A stretch of 39,440 nt of DNA from Gammaproteobacteria bacterium (GTDB lineage: Bacteria > Pseudomonadota > Gammaproteobacteria > GCA-001735895). Position numbers and translations under genes: made by a program. The notes beneath the pieces were generated by a model. That model saw only the letters and a list, made by a program, of their open reading frames with translations, made no database searches and had not been told where the DNA came from. How positions within the stretch are numbered: position 1 is the first letter of the stretch; every line of letters starts with the position of its first letter. The DNA lies in the NCBI GenBank assembly GCA_030066315.1, contig JASJBW010000008.1, positions 1 to 39,440 of the forward strand, given 5' to 3'. This document shows positions 1 to 8,992 of the stretch, in pieces.

Positions 1-977
1 TAGGCGCGCTGGGTCTGGGTATGCTGATGTATACAGTAATTTCACTCATCCAGAAAATCGAAGCCGCTTTCAATTACACCTGGCGCCTGACTAATTCTCG
101 CAACCTTTCGCAACGTTTTAGTAACTATCTCAGTGTGGTCATGGTGGGACCTGTGCTGATCTTTTCCGCCGTCGGTATTACTGCATCACTGAAAAGCCAT
201 ACCATCATTAATGCGATCGAATCACTGCCTTACATGTCCGATGTGATTCAATTCGCAGGACACCTGGTGCCTTACCTGTTGATTATTGCGGCTTTTACCT
301 TTGTTTACGTTTTGGTGCCGAATACTCGTGTTAAGTTTAGCTCCGCGTTATATGGTGCCGTGGTGGCAGGAATATTATGGCGCTGGACGGGGCTGATATT
401 CGCCGCATTTGCAGGTGGTTCAACCAACTATACAGCGATCTATTCCGGTTTTGCGATTTTGTTACTTTTCATGATCTGGCTTTACCTAGGGTGGTTAATT
501 TTACTGATCGGAGCCAGCATTGCTTTTTATCATCAACACCCTGAGCGACTGCGCTGGAAAGGAGAGGCTTATGAGCTCAGTGGGCAGATGCGTGAAAACC
601 TGGCATTACAATTGATGTTGGAAATCGGTCGGGCGCATTATGGGCAAAAGGATTTTTTCCCCACTAAGGCAGCCTTGTATCAACGCCTTAACATTCCACA
701 AGCCATGATAAATCGTATGCTCTCTAATCTGCAGGAATGTGGTTTAATTGCAGTTACCTGCGAGCCCGATGAACATTATGTACCGGCAAAATCAATTGAA
801 CAGATTCCAGTCAGTCAAATCATCACAGCGGCACGCACTGCGGATGACGAAGGTATGTCTAAACAAATGAAATTGGCCAGGGTGATTGGTGAAGTTCAGC
901 AAACCATTAATCAAAACCTGGTTGATACTTTGCAAGAGCAGACTTTAAAGGATCTGGTCTTGGCTGATAGTGAGTAA
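1..977 (+). CDS. YihY/BrkB-family inner membrane protein (5' end outside window)
   Basis: Frame is open from base 3 (GALGLGMLMYTVISLIQKIEAAFNYTW...), so the ATG at 21 is probably internal. Multiple hydrophobic segments and the YihY-type YSGFAILLLFMIWLYLGWLILLIGA, followed by a winged-helix-like C-terminal part. Confidence 0.85.
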   Translation, partial: GALGLGMLMYTVISLIQKIEAAFNYTWRLTNSRNLSQRFSNYLSVVMVGPVLIFSAVGITASLKSHTIINAIESLPYMSDVIQFAGHLVPYLLIIAAFTFVYVLVPNTRVKFSSALYGAVVAGILWRWTGLIFAAFAGGSTNYTAIYSGFAILLLFMIWLYLGWLILLIGASIAFYHQHPERLRWKGEAYELSGQMRENLALQLMLEIGRAHYGQKDFFPTKAALYQRLNIPQAMINRMLSNLQECGLIAVTCEPDEHYVPAKSIEQIPVSQIITAARTADDEGMSKQMKLARVIGEVQQTINQNLVDTLQEQTLKDLVLADSE

Positions 978-1788
978 TATGAGAATTGTTTCTTTTAATG
1001 TGAATAGCGTGAGGCTGAGGTTGCATCAGTTGGAAGCTGTCATTCAAAAGCATGATCCCCAGTTTATCGGGTTGCAGGAAACCAAGGTTCAGGACCATGA
1101 ATTTCCACTGGAAGCAATTCAACAGATGGGTTACCAGGCTATTTATATGGGGCAGAAGACTCATTATGGCGTTGCATTGTTATCAAAATCAAACTGCCAG
1201 GACAGTCAGCTTGGTTTTCCCGGTGATGATGATGAAGCACAGAAACGTTTCATTGGCGGACATTTTCTGATAGAGGGTGAAGACTGGTTTATCTACAATG
1301 GATATTTCCCTCAAGGTGAGGCTCGTGATCACCCCGTCAAATTCCCGGCCAAAGAGAAATATTATCAGGACCTGACGGATTTTCTGCGCCAAAACCATAA
1401 TTCGAGTCAACGTGTAGTGGTGATGGGTGACTACAATATTGCACCGGATGATAAGGATATCGGTATTGGAGCGGATAATGCCAAACGCTGGTTAAAGACG
1501 GGTAAGACCAGTTTTTTGCCCGAAGAACGTGAATGGTTCCAGGCATTATGTGGACTGGGGTATCACGATGGTTTCAGGATCAGTTATCCGGATGAAAACC
1601 AGCTGTTCAGCTGGTTCGATTATCGCAGCCGAGGATTCGAACGTGAGCCCAGGAGAGGGTTGCGTATCGATCACCTGCTGGTGACGGATGCGTTAACGAA
1701 CCGTGTGCGTGATGCGGGCATTGATTATGATATCCGTAGTATGCCAAAGCCTTCTGATCACGCGCCGGTTTGGATCGAGGTAGCGTAA
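970..1788 (+). CDS. xthA: Exodeoxyribonuclease III (XthA-type AP endonuclease)
   Basis: MRIVSFNVNSVRLRLHQLEAVIQKHDPQFIGLQETKV; GDYNIAPDDKDIG; RIDHLLVTDAL; PSDHAPVWIEV. Overlaps the upstream stop by 8 nt. Confidence 0.93.
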   Translation: MSNMRIVSFNVNSVRLRLHQLEAVIQKHDPQFIGLQETKVQDHEFPLEAIQQMGYQAIYMGQKTHYGVALLSKSNCQDSQLGFPGDDDEAQKRFIGGHFLIEGEDWFIYNGYFPQGEARDHPVKFPAKEKYYQDLTDFLRQNHNSSQRVVVMGDYNIAPDDKDIGIGADNAKRWLKTGKTSFLPEEREWFQALCGLGYHDGFRISYPDENQLFSWFDYRSRGFEREPRRGLRIDHLLVTDALTNRVRDAGIDYDIRSMPKPSDHAPVWIEVA

Positions 1789-1792
1789 TTTT

Positions 1793-2566
1793 ATGAAGGT
1801 CGAAACGAACAATAACCTCATACCGATCGAACATAATAAAACAGTTTGTGCGGAATGTTCGGTGCGTCGGTTGGCATTGTTCCATGGTGTACCGGAACAT
1901 GAACTTGACTGGACCCAGGATTACCGCAGTAACCAGTTTACAATTGCCCCCCGCAAAGAAATATTCCGTGAATCTCATCCCAGTGAATATATGTATACGA
2001 TTTACCATGGATGGGTAGCGGTTTTTAAAACCCTGGATAACGGTAAACGGCAAATTCTGCGTATAGCATTACCTGGAGATATGATTGGGTTTCAACCGAA
2101 TCTTCGTGCTGCCATGAATACTTCGGCGATGAGTTTAACGGAAACGGTACTGTGTGGGTTTTCCACTCAAACCATGCCGGAGTTATTGAGAAAAAATTTA
2201 AGCGTGGCCCGTAGTCTGACTGAGATTAATGCTCGGGATATGAATATTTGCCATGGTCGGCTCACCACTATCGGGCAGCAGACAGCGATTGAACGTATTG
2301 CCTTCTTCTGTGCAGAATTGTTTTATCGCTTGAAGGTTATATACAGTCATGAGGACGATTGTGAAATTCAGTTTCCATTATCCCAAGAAGATATAGGGGA
2401 TGCCACGGGGTTAACCAAGATTCATGTTAACCGGACCCTAAAGGCTTTGCGCGAGGATGGACTGCTACAAATATCGGGTAAAGCCATGAAGATTTTTGAT
2501 TTGGATCGTCTCTGTGAATTAGGTAATTTTGATCCGGTAAGTGTTCATTTACATAACCTGTATTAA
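1793..2566 (+). CDS. Crp/Fnr-family transcriptional regulator, FNR-like
   Basis: N-terminal CAECSVRRLALFHGVPEHELD, cyclic-nucleotide-binding-like fold, C-terminal HTH (LSQEDIGDATGLTKIHVNRTLKALREDGLLQ). Confidence 0.88.
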   Translation: MKVETNNNLIPIEHNKTVCAECSVRRLALFHGVPEHELDWTQDYRSNQFTIAPRKEIFRESHPSEYMYTIYHGWVAVFKTLDNGKRQILRIALPGDMIGFQPNLRAAMNTSAMSLTETVLCGFSTQTMPELLRKNLSVARSLTEINARDMNICHGRLTTIGQQTAIERIAFFCAELFYRLKVIYSHEDDCEIQFPLSQEDIGDATGLTKIHVNRTLKALREDGLLQISGKAMKIFDLDRLCELGNFDPVSVHLHNLY

Positions 2567-2580
2567 GAAGCCGTCGAATC

Positions 2581-2718
2581 ATGGTATTCGGTAAGGGTTG
2601 GTTTTACCGAGTATTCCAGTGGTATTCACTGGCCGAAAAGAAAATATGCAGTTGTCAGGCACAAGCACTTTCTACATACCCACACGATGATCCCTCACGC
2701 TACCCGGATCCTTTTTAA
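2581..2718 (+). CDS. Candidate 45-aa small ORF (MVFGKGWFYRVFQWYSLAEKKICSCQAQALSTYPHDDPSRYPDPF)
   Basis: ATG at 2581, TAA at 2716-2718, below the ORF-track size cutoff. No strong Shine-Dalgarno and no recognised family; may be chance. Confidence 0.2.
   Translation: MVFGKGWFYRVFQWYSLAEKKICSCQAQALSTYPHDDPSRYPDPF
2616..2632. repeat. Perfect short inverted repeat CCAGTG-gtatt-CACTGG
   Basis: Read directly: 6-bp arms, 5-nt loop, just after the FNR-like gene. No T-run follows, so not a canonical terminator. Confidence 0.5.
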
Positions 2719-2913
2719 TCAGTCAGGGAAGATCAGCAGTACTATCTTACCAAGAATCCTGGTCGATACTGTGGCCGGGGTGATACAGGGGCAGTTTCAC
2801 TTCATCCTAAGTACTCGCCTCGAAGAGGTAACTCTAGAAGAATGAGATAGTTAAGCAATTTTTCTAGATTCTCCTACACTCATAACACCAGTACTTTTTA
2901 ACCTTATTACAAG

Positions 2914-3348
2914 ATGACTCCCAGCTTTAGTCAGCATTTATTGTGCCTTATTGTGTCTGTATCCCTGAGCTGGCCTCTGCAGGCAGCCAAACCCGAGTTA
3001 CCTATGACCCTGAATGGGGTGGATACTTTAAATGCTGAAGCTTTAATTACCCTGGCTCAGGGTGTTGATGACCTGATCGTGGTGGATAGTCGCTTACCAG
3101 AAGACCGTAACATGGGGTTCATTGGAGATTCCTACAGCCTTACGGATACGGATACCAGTTGCACGACCTTGGCGAGAATCAGTTCTGACCGGGATCGAAG
3201 CTTGGTTTTTTATTGTAACGGCGTGAGCTGTACTCGTAGTGTTAATGCTTTAAAAGTAGCGAGGAAATGTGGCTACAAACAGCTTTACTGGCTCAGGGGT
3301 GGTTTTCAAGAATGGCAGGATAAGGATTATCCCTACCTTCTCGACTAA
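2914..3348 (+). CDS. Exported rhodanese-like domain protein
   Basis: N-terminal signal-like segment (HLLCLIVSVSLSWPLQAA), LIVVDSRLPEDRNMGFIGDS, active-site-like loop VFYCNGVSCTRSVNAL, LRGGFQEWQDKDYP. Confidence 0.85.
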   Translation: MTPSFSQHLLCLIVSVSLSWPLQAAKPELPMTLNGVDTLNAEALITLAQGVDDLIVVDSRLPEDRNMGFIGDSYSLTDTDTSCTTLARISSDRDRSLVFYCNGVSCTRSVNALKVARKCGYKQLYWLRGGFQEWQDKDYPYLLD

Positions 3349-3357
3349 ATAATAATT

Positions 3358-6084
3358 ATGCAGCGTTCCTTCGGTATCAAAACAATCACTGGTATTGGCA
3401 TGGCTTTTTTAGCCAGCCTGGCCTTCGTGCTGGCATGGTATTCCAGTCATTCCTATCAGCAACTGGTCCAAGAGAATCAACAGCAGGTTCACGCCGAACA
3501 GTTGAAATCTAAAACGCTCGAACGTATTGAAGAGCTCTACTTATTGCAAAAACAGTTCGCGTACCGACTGCAGAATGAAGAGGCATTTAAAACCGGTTTT
3601 GCAAAGGGCGATGAACGACGTGTTCGTGAATGGTTACAACACAGTTTTGGGCGTGTGTATGCCTCCAGAGGTCTGCTGCATTTTAAATCAATCCTGATCC
3701 GTGATCTGGATAACGAAATTTTTACCGCGGTTTATGAGGATCCGCTGAATCCTTATTCTGGATGTCCCCTGGTATTGGATCAGGTTTTTAACAGCCACGG
3801 TTCTGAGCGCTTAAAGCCCAAATATGGTTTATGTAGCTTCCAAGGAGACCTGTTAGCAGAAGTTGTAGTGTCTATTGGTTCTCTGCAGCCCAAGGCTTTT
3901 TTGCATGTAGTGGCCTATGTAAAAAGTGAATTGCAAGGTCTGGACGAAACCATCCAGCAACCTATCCAGTTAAAAAATGCTGAATCCTTTGATCTTTATC
4001 GCTCGGATGACTGGCCGGGGCAGGATGCAACGAAACAGCCTTTTGAAGAAGTCAGTTTTACGGTGTTTGGGGATGACAATGTTCCCGGTCTGATTGTCAG
4101 TAGTTTGTACGATCCTGCCCACTTCGATCAACAAATTGATCATACCAACCTTAATATTCTGATCGTTGCAGTGGTGGCGACACTGTTAGTTTTGATACTG
4201 GTTTTTATTCTGGTGAACATGGCTTTTAAACCGGTTGATCGAATTCGGAATTCAGTTGGAGCCCTGTTGAATGGACGATATGCGCCCATAGAAACCAACC
4301 ATTTACCCGCAGAGTTGGATGAGCTGGTCACGGCTTATAATCAAATGGTTAGAGGCTGGGAAGATGCTTCGGAAAAACGCGAGCAAGCAGAGAAAGACTT
4401 GCTCAACGAGCGTGATTTTATTTCCACGACCCTGGATTCAATAACCAACGCGGTGTTGGTGGTCAATTCTCAGATGTTGATCAAATTAGCCAATCCAGCC
4501 GCGGAAGACATGCTCAATGAAAGCAAGGAAAACCTGATAGATTATCCATTAGATGAACTGGTGATTATGTACACCAATCGTTCAGCCAGCCACATTGCTA
4601 ACCTGAAGATGTTGTTGAAAACTCCCAACCAACTGATCAATTTGTTTTACCAGGTTGATGACAAGACCGTCGAGCTGGAGATGATGGCATCACCGATGAT
4701 CGACAAGGAGTCCGATGATGTGGGTCATGTGCTGATCTTCAAGGATGTTACTGAAGATCGAAAATTACGCCGTAAACTTAATTATGAAGGGCGTCATGAC
4801 AAGTTGACGAGTTTTCTCAATCGAACAGCATTTGAGAATAAGTTTTATGCAATGGTCAATGATAGTGATTATACGCAGAATCAACATATCATGGTTTATC
4901 TTAACCTGGACCAATTCAAGATTGTGAATGATACTTGTGGCAGTCAGGCTGGTGATCAATTACTCAAGCAAGTAGCAGACACGATTCAGCAAAATGTAAG
5001 AAAGTCGGATCTACTCGCGCGTTTGGGTGGTGACGAGTTTGGAATTTTATTCCCTTATGCACAGTCTGATGCTGCAGCCAATACCATTAATGATATTTTA
5101 TTGTATATCCATCAAAATGGATTCAACTGGAATGAACGTAACTTTACCATAACCGCCAGTGCGGCTTTGATCCCTTTCGGTCTGGCTAGCGATGACTACT
5201 CTGCCAAGCTCTCGAAATTAACCACGGCGCGCTATCTGGCCAGGGAAAATGGTGGTAACCAATATTATTTGATTGATGATGAGGATGAAAAGGTTAAAGA
5301 GCATCATTCATCCATGGGTTGGGCGTCTGGTATTAACAAAGGATTTTCTGAGCAACGGTTTAAACTTTATGCACAGCCTATCGTTCCATTGAATCAAAAA
5401 GAAAATAAGCGTCATTTTGAAATTCTGATTCGCTACCAAGATGAAGACGATACCATCATTCGCCCCAATGAATTCCTGGCACCTGCGGAACGATTTAATC
5501 TTATAGAAAAAATTGACCGTTGGGTGGTGTCGGAAGTGGTTCACTGGATGATCAAGCATCCTGAAGTGAGTAAGGATTTATTCTTTTCCGTCAATCTGTC
5601 GGGCCGTAGTATCGGTTCCACCAGTTTTCACCGATTTCTAGAACAATTGTTACAGACTGATTTAATTGATCCCAAACGACTGTGTTTTGAAATCACCGAG
5701 ACCGCTGCAGTCAAGGATGTTGAAAAATCCATTGAGTTCATTCGCATGATTAAAAAATTGGGCGCTAAGTTTTCCCTGGATGATTTTGGGAGTGGGCTGT
5801 CTTCCTTTACCTATTTAAAACAGTTTCCGGTAGATTATCTGAAGATTGACGGTGTTTTTATCAAGGATATTCTACATGATGCCCAGTCTTATGACTTTGT
5901 CCGTTCCATCACCGAAGTGGGTCATTGTTTGGGAATGAAAGTGATTGCGGAATTCGTTGAATCTAAAAACATGTTTCACATGTTACGCGAAGCCAAGGTC
6001 GATTATCTCCAGGGTTATACCATCGGCGAGCCTGAACCGATTGAGCTCATCAACTTGCAAAAAGTGGCAGAGCAAGATTCATAG
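3358..6084 (+). CDS. Membrane-anchored sensor with periplasmic domain, HAMP/PAS-like region, GGDEF and EAL domains
   Basis: TM1 near the N-terminus, TM2 LNILIVAVVATLLVLILVFILVNMAF; LARLGGDEFGIL; EAL-type HFEILIRYQDE, CFEITETAA, FSLDDFGSGLSSFTYLKQFPVDYLKIDG. Confidence 0.93.
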   Translation: MQRSFGIKTITGIGMAFLASLAFVLAWYSSHSYQQLVQENQQQVHAEQLKSKTLERIEELYLLQKQFAYRLQNEEAFKTGFAKGDERRVREWLQHSFGRVYASRGLLHFKSILIRDLDNEIFTAVYEDPLNPYSGCPLVLDQVFNSHGSERLKPKYGLCSFQGDLLAEVVVSIGSLQPKAFLHVVAYVKSELQGLDETIQQPIQLKNAESFDLYRSDDWPGQDATKQPFEEVSFTVFGDDNVPGLIVSSLYDPAHFDQQIDHTNLNILIVAVVATLLVLILVFILVNMAFKPVDRIRNSVGALLNGRYAPIETNHLPAELDELVTAYNQMVRGWEDASEKREQAEKDLLNERDFISTTLDSITNAVLVVNSQMLIKLANPAAEDMLNESKENLIDYPLDELVIMYTNRSASHIANLKMLLKTPNQLINLFYQVDDKTVELEMMASPMIDKESDDVGHVLIFKDVTEDRKLRRKLNYEGRHDKLTSFLNRTAFENKFYAMVNDSDYTQNQHIMVYLNLDQFKIVNDTCGSQAGDQLLKQVADTIQQNVRKSDLLARLGGDEFGILFPYAQSDAAANTINDILLYIHQNGFNWNERNFTITASAALIPFGLASDDYSAKLSKLTTARYLARENGGNQYYLIDDEDEKVKEHHSSMGWASGINKGFSEQRFKLYAQPIVPLNQKENKRHFEILIRYQDEDDTIIRPNEFLAPAERFNLIEKIDRWVVSEVVHWMIKHPEVSKDLFFSVNLSGRSIGSTSFHRFLEQLLQTDLIDPKRLCFEITETAAVKDVEKSIEFIRMIKKLGAKFSLDDFGSGLSSFTYLKQFPVDYLKIDGVFIKDILHDAQSYDFVRSITEVGHCLGMKVIAEFVESKNMFHMLREAKVDYLQGYTIGEPEPIELINLQKVAEQDS

Positions 6085-7101
6085 CTAGTGATCAGGGTTT
6101 TTTGCTTCCCTCTCTTCACGGATAGAATGGTAGGTAGGCACCGGGTATTGCTGCAGGATTTTTTCCCGATCATTCAGTGCCTTGGTATGTGCCAGCTCTT
6201 TGATGGTTTCCAGGTCGAGATGCGGCGCCATCATGTGTAGAAATTCGTATTGGTAAGCCGAGATATGGCGTGAATGCCGGAAGCCAATTTTAATCAGACT
6301 GTCAGGAAATAAATGGCTCGCACTGATGCAGCTTAGGGCATCATCCCCGGGACATCCCTTTGCCATTTCGGCAATGATACCCACACCAAAACCCAATTTA
6401 ACATAGGTCTTGATGACATCGGAGTCGGTTGCGGTAAATACCACATTGGGTTCTAGATTGGCGGCATGGAATGTTCGGTCTAGCTTTGAACGGCCCGTTA
6501 ATCCCAGCATGTAAGTGAGTATTGGGAACGAGGCTAGATCCACCAATGTTATTTCAGATTTTTTTTCCAGGCTATGTCCCTTGGGTACCACGATATAACG
6601 GTTCCATCGATAAGCCGGTATGGTGATCAATTCATCGAACTCATCAATGGTCTCAGAAGCTATCACAAAATCGACTGAATTATTGGCTGCCAGTTTGCAC
6701 ATAGCCTTGGGATTGCCCTGATGCACCTGTAGATCGATACGAGGGTACTGATTGGAAAAATTACTCAGTATAGGCGGTAAGATAAATTGCGCCTGGGTGT
6801 GTGTTGTAGCAATACTCAAACTGCCACGATGAGCATTGGAGTATTCACGTGCTGCCTGCTTGATACTTTTAACATTGTTCAACAAGGCGTTGACATGTTC
6901 GAGTACGGCATAACCGGCGGGAGAAATTCCGGTTAATTTCTTGCCGGAACGTTCAAAAATTTTTATATCAAGTTCTTCCTCTAGTAACTTGATCTGATGA
7001 CTGACACCCGGTTGTGAAGTATAGAGTTCCTCTGCGGCAGAGGATACGTTCAAATTATTTCGGACAACGGCATCAAGGAAACGTAATTGTTGTAGTTTCA
7101 C
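6085..7101 (-). CDS. cysB: LysR-family regulator, CysB-like
   Basis: MKLQQLRFLDAVVRNNLNVSSAAEELYTSQPGVSHQIKLLEEELDIKIFERSGKKLTGISPAG; effector domain with IATTHTQAQFILPP and QGNPKAMCKLA, as in CysB. Confidence 0.83.
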   Translation of the reverse strand: MKLQQLRFLDAVVRNNLNVSSAAEELYTSQPGVSHQIKLLEEELDIKIFERSGKKLTGISPAGYAVLEHVNALLNNVKSIKQAAREYSNAHRGSLSIATTHTQAQFILPPILSNFSNQYPRIDLQVHQGNPKAMCKLAANNSVDFVIASETIDEFDELITIPAYRWNRYIVVPKGHSLEKKSEITLVDLASFPILTYMLGLTGRSKLDRTFHAANLEPNVVFTATDSDVIKTYVKLGFGVGIIAEMAKGCPGDDALSCISASHLFPDSLIKIGFRHSRHISAYQYEFLHMMAPHLDLETIKELAHTKALNDREKILQQYPVPTYHSIREEREAKNPDH

Positions 7102-7133
7102 GATATCTACTCGGCGTTTACTTGTTATTTATA

Positions 7134-7151
7134 GTTTTTAGTTATAAAAAC
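7134..7151. repeat. Inverted repeat GTTTTTA-gtta-TAAAAAC upstream of cysB
   Basis: Perfect 7-bp arms, 4-nt loop, about 33 bp upstream of the cysB start. Confidence 0.45.
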
Positions 7152-7280
7152 AAGATTCTACAATTATATAGAACACAATCAATATATTTATCGATGAAAC
7201 CGAAAAATTTTGCTGAACTTTCAGATTTTTTGGATGTTTTGAATTGCAATTGTCGAGTATTCAAGTAAATAGAATGCTTG

Positions 7281-7997
7281 CTATTTAAATTGCAGGCTTT
7301 TATTACGTGGAGACAGGTTTACTTCATCGAAGATGATGTTTGGATTGCTTGTGAGTATATGTAAAACCATATCAGCAATATCACTGGCTTCGATGGCATT
7401 ACTAGGCTTTGGTCCGGGTGCAAATGTTTGTTTATCAAAAAAGGGCGTTCTGACCATACCTGGGTTAATCAGACTCACACTAATATTATCCTTGCTGCAG
7501 TCTTCCCTCAGAGAAAAAGCCAGCCCACGTGACCCAAACTTTGCCGAAGAGTATAAAGCTCCTTTTTTTCCAGCCTGTAAAGCAGACTCTGACCCGATAA
7601 ATATAATACGTCCGGCTTTATTCTTGCGCATTGCCGGGACAAGATGGTGACACAGAACCAGGGCACTGGTTAGATTACTATTGATAAACTGTGCCATGTC
7701 TTTAACCGAGAACTGTTCTATTGAGCCAAATAATCCTGTTCCAGCACTGTGAATAAAGCAATCCAATTGCGGGTATTGCTTAATGATTTTCTGGATGAGT
7801 TGTGACAAGTTATCGAGGTCACCCAGATCCTGTGCAAAGGTGGTAAAACGTTCATTAACCAAAGGACATTTGCTGAAATCTCGAGCAATCCCAATGACCT
7901 GGTAACCCTGTTCAATCAGGAGTTGACTGATTGCCAATCCTATACCGGAGCTGGCACCACTAACCAAGGCTGTTTTAGCGGATAAATCTTGCATCAT
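7281..7997 (-). CDS. Short-chain dehydrogenase/reductase
   Basis: KTALVSGASSGIGLAISQLL; FIHSAGTG; YSSAKFGSRGLAFSLR. Likely start at the internal MMQDLS (7997), which overlaps the upstream gene's stop; the ORF track extends to 8057. Confidence 0.88.
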   Translation of the reverse strand: MMQDLSAKTALVSGASSGIGLAISQLLIEQGYQVIGIARDFSKCPLVNERFTTFAQDLGDLDNLSQLIQKIIKQYPQLDCFIHSAGTGLFGSIEQFSVKDMAQFINSNLTSALVLCHHLVPAMRKNKAGRIIFIGSESALQAGKKGALYSSAKFGSRGLAFSLREDCSKDNISVSLINPGMVRTPFFDKQTFAPGPKPSNAIEASDIADMVLHILTSNPNIIFDEVNLSPRNKSLQFK

Positions 7998-8992
7998 TAC
8001 CAGCGGCAGGGAAAGTAGATTGTGGATGGAATGTAACGTAATAGGGCTTGTTCGCAAAAAGTCATCATCGCGTGTTCACGATCTTGAGGGTAACTCACCA
8101 TGCCGTGTTGTAGCTCAAATGGCTGGTTTAATATTTTTTCTTGTGGGTAGAGCTCATGTATGGTCTTAAAGTTTTGCTTCGGTAAACGGAAGCTTCCCAG
8201 GCTGACTGAGTGTAAGCTATTGATATCAACTTGCGAAAAAATCGTTTCCAGTAAATCGTTGAATGATGCTTGATAATCCTGATGATAGACCACCGGATCA
8301 AAACGTAAACCCAATAACCAACCCTGGTCGGAAAGTTTCTTCATGGCATCAATACGTTTCTGGATGCTGGGTACCTGGTATTCACTGTGTTGATGCACTT
8401 GTTGATCACTAAAACTGAAAGCGACAACCACTCTAGGATTGGCTTCATGCTGAAGTAGCTGACGTATTTGCGTGCTCTTGGTACGAATCTCTAACCAGGC
8501 ATTTTCGATCTCAGCAAAGGCCGGTAAATGATAGTCAATAAAATGTGTAACCGGTTCGTAGGCCAGGCTATCGCAATCGTAGCCGGAAAAAAACCAGACA
8601 GGTTCATCAGCATGTTGCTCGGCGGTATGTCGTATTTCATTAACGAAATCTTCGTAATTGACAAAAAGCACCTGGTGTGCGGAACGGTACATACCTTGTA
8701 AAAAACAATAGCGACAGTCATAGATACAATTCAGCATATGAGAGAAGTAATAGTTATGTTGTCCCCCGATGCCGTAACCTATGGGTGCAGGTAGTACGTA
8801 GCCGGCATGTTTACGCGATAGAATCAATGCCGGGTTTTTTTTCTGTAATCGAAAGTTTTGAGACTTTGGATTAAATACTTCACCATAACGCTCGATTTCT
8901 ATTACATGGCTTTTTGGCATCCGTTGTAAAATTTCCTGGCTACGAGGGTGTTGCCGAATAGCTGATTCAATGTACAGGGTTTGCGCCATCAC
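7997..8992 (-). CDS. splB: Spore photoproduct lyase-family radical SAM protein
   Basis: CIYDCRYCFLQGMY (CxxxCxxC radical-SAM cluster motif) in the SPL-like context GGQHNYYFSHMLNC; IRTKSTQIRQLL; VVAFSFSDQ; LGLRFDPVVYHQDY. GTG at 8992 or ATG at 8989. Confidence 0.85.
   Translation of the reverse strand: MMAQTLYIESAIRQHPRSQEILQRMPKSHVIEIERYGEVFNPKSQNFRLQKKNPALILSRKHAGYVLPAPIGYGIGGQHNYYFSHMLNCIYDCRYCFLQGMYRSAHQVLFVNYEDFVNEIRHTAEQHADEPVWFFSGYDCDSLAYEPVTHFIDYHLPAFAEIENAWLEIRTKSTQIRQLLQHEANPRVVVAFSFSDQQVHQHSEYQVPSIQKRIDAMKKLSDQGWLLGLRFDPVVYHQDYQASFNDLLETIFSQVDINSLHSVSLGSFRLPKQNFKTIHELYPQEKILNQPFELQHGMVSYPQDREHAMMTFCEQALLRYIPSTIYFPCRW

Noticed and set aside
907-2053. ORFs 907-1164 (-), 1052-1270 (+), 1189-1410 (-), 1337-1546 (-), 1607-2053 (-)
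   Set aside because: Overlap the well-supported YihY, xthA and FNR-like genes; no domain signal.
2616-2640. Rho-independent terminator after the FNR-like gene
   Set aside because: Perfect hairpin, but the following bases are CCGAAAAGAAAA, not a T-run.
7014-7268. Plus-strand ORF 7014-7268 across the cysB 5' end and upstream AT-rich gap
   Set aside because: Begins antisense within cysB and continues into AT-rich noncoding DNA; no recognisable domain.
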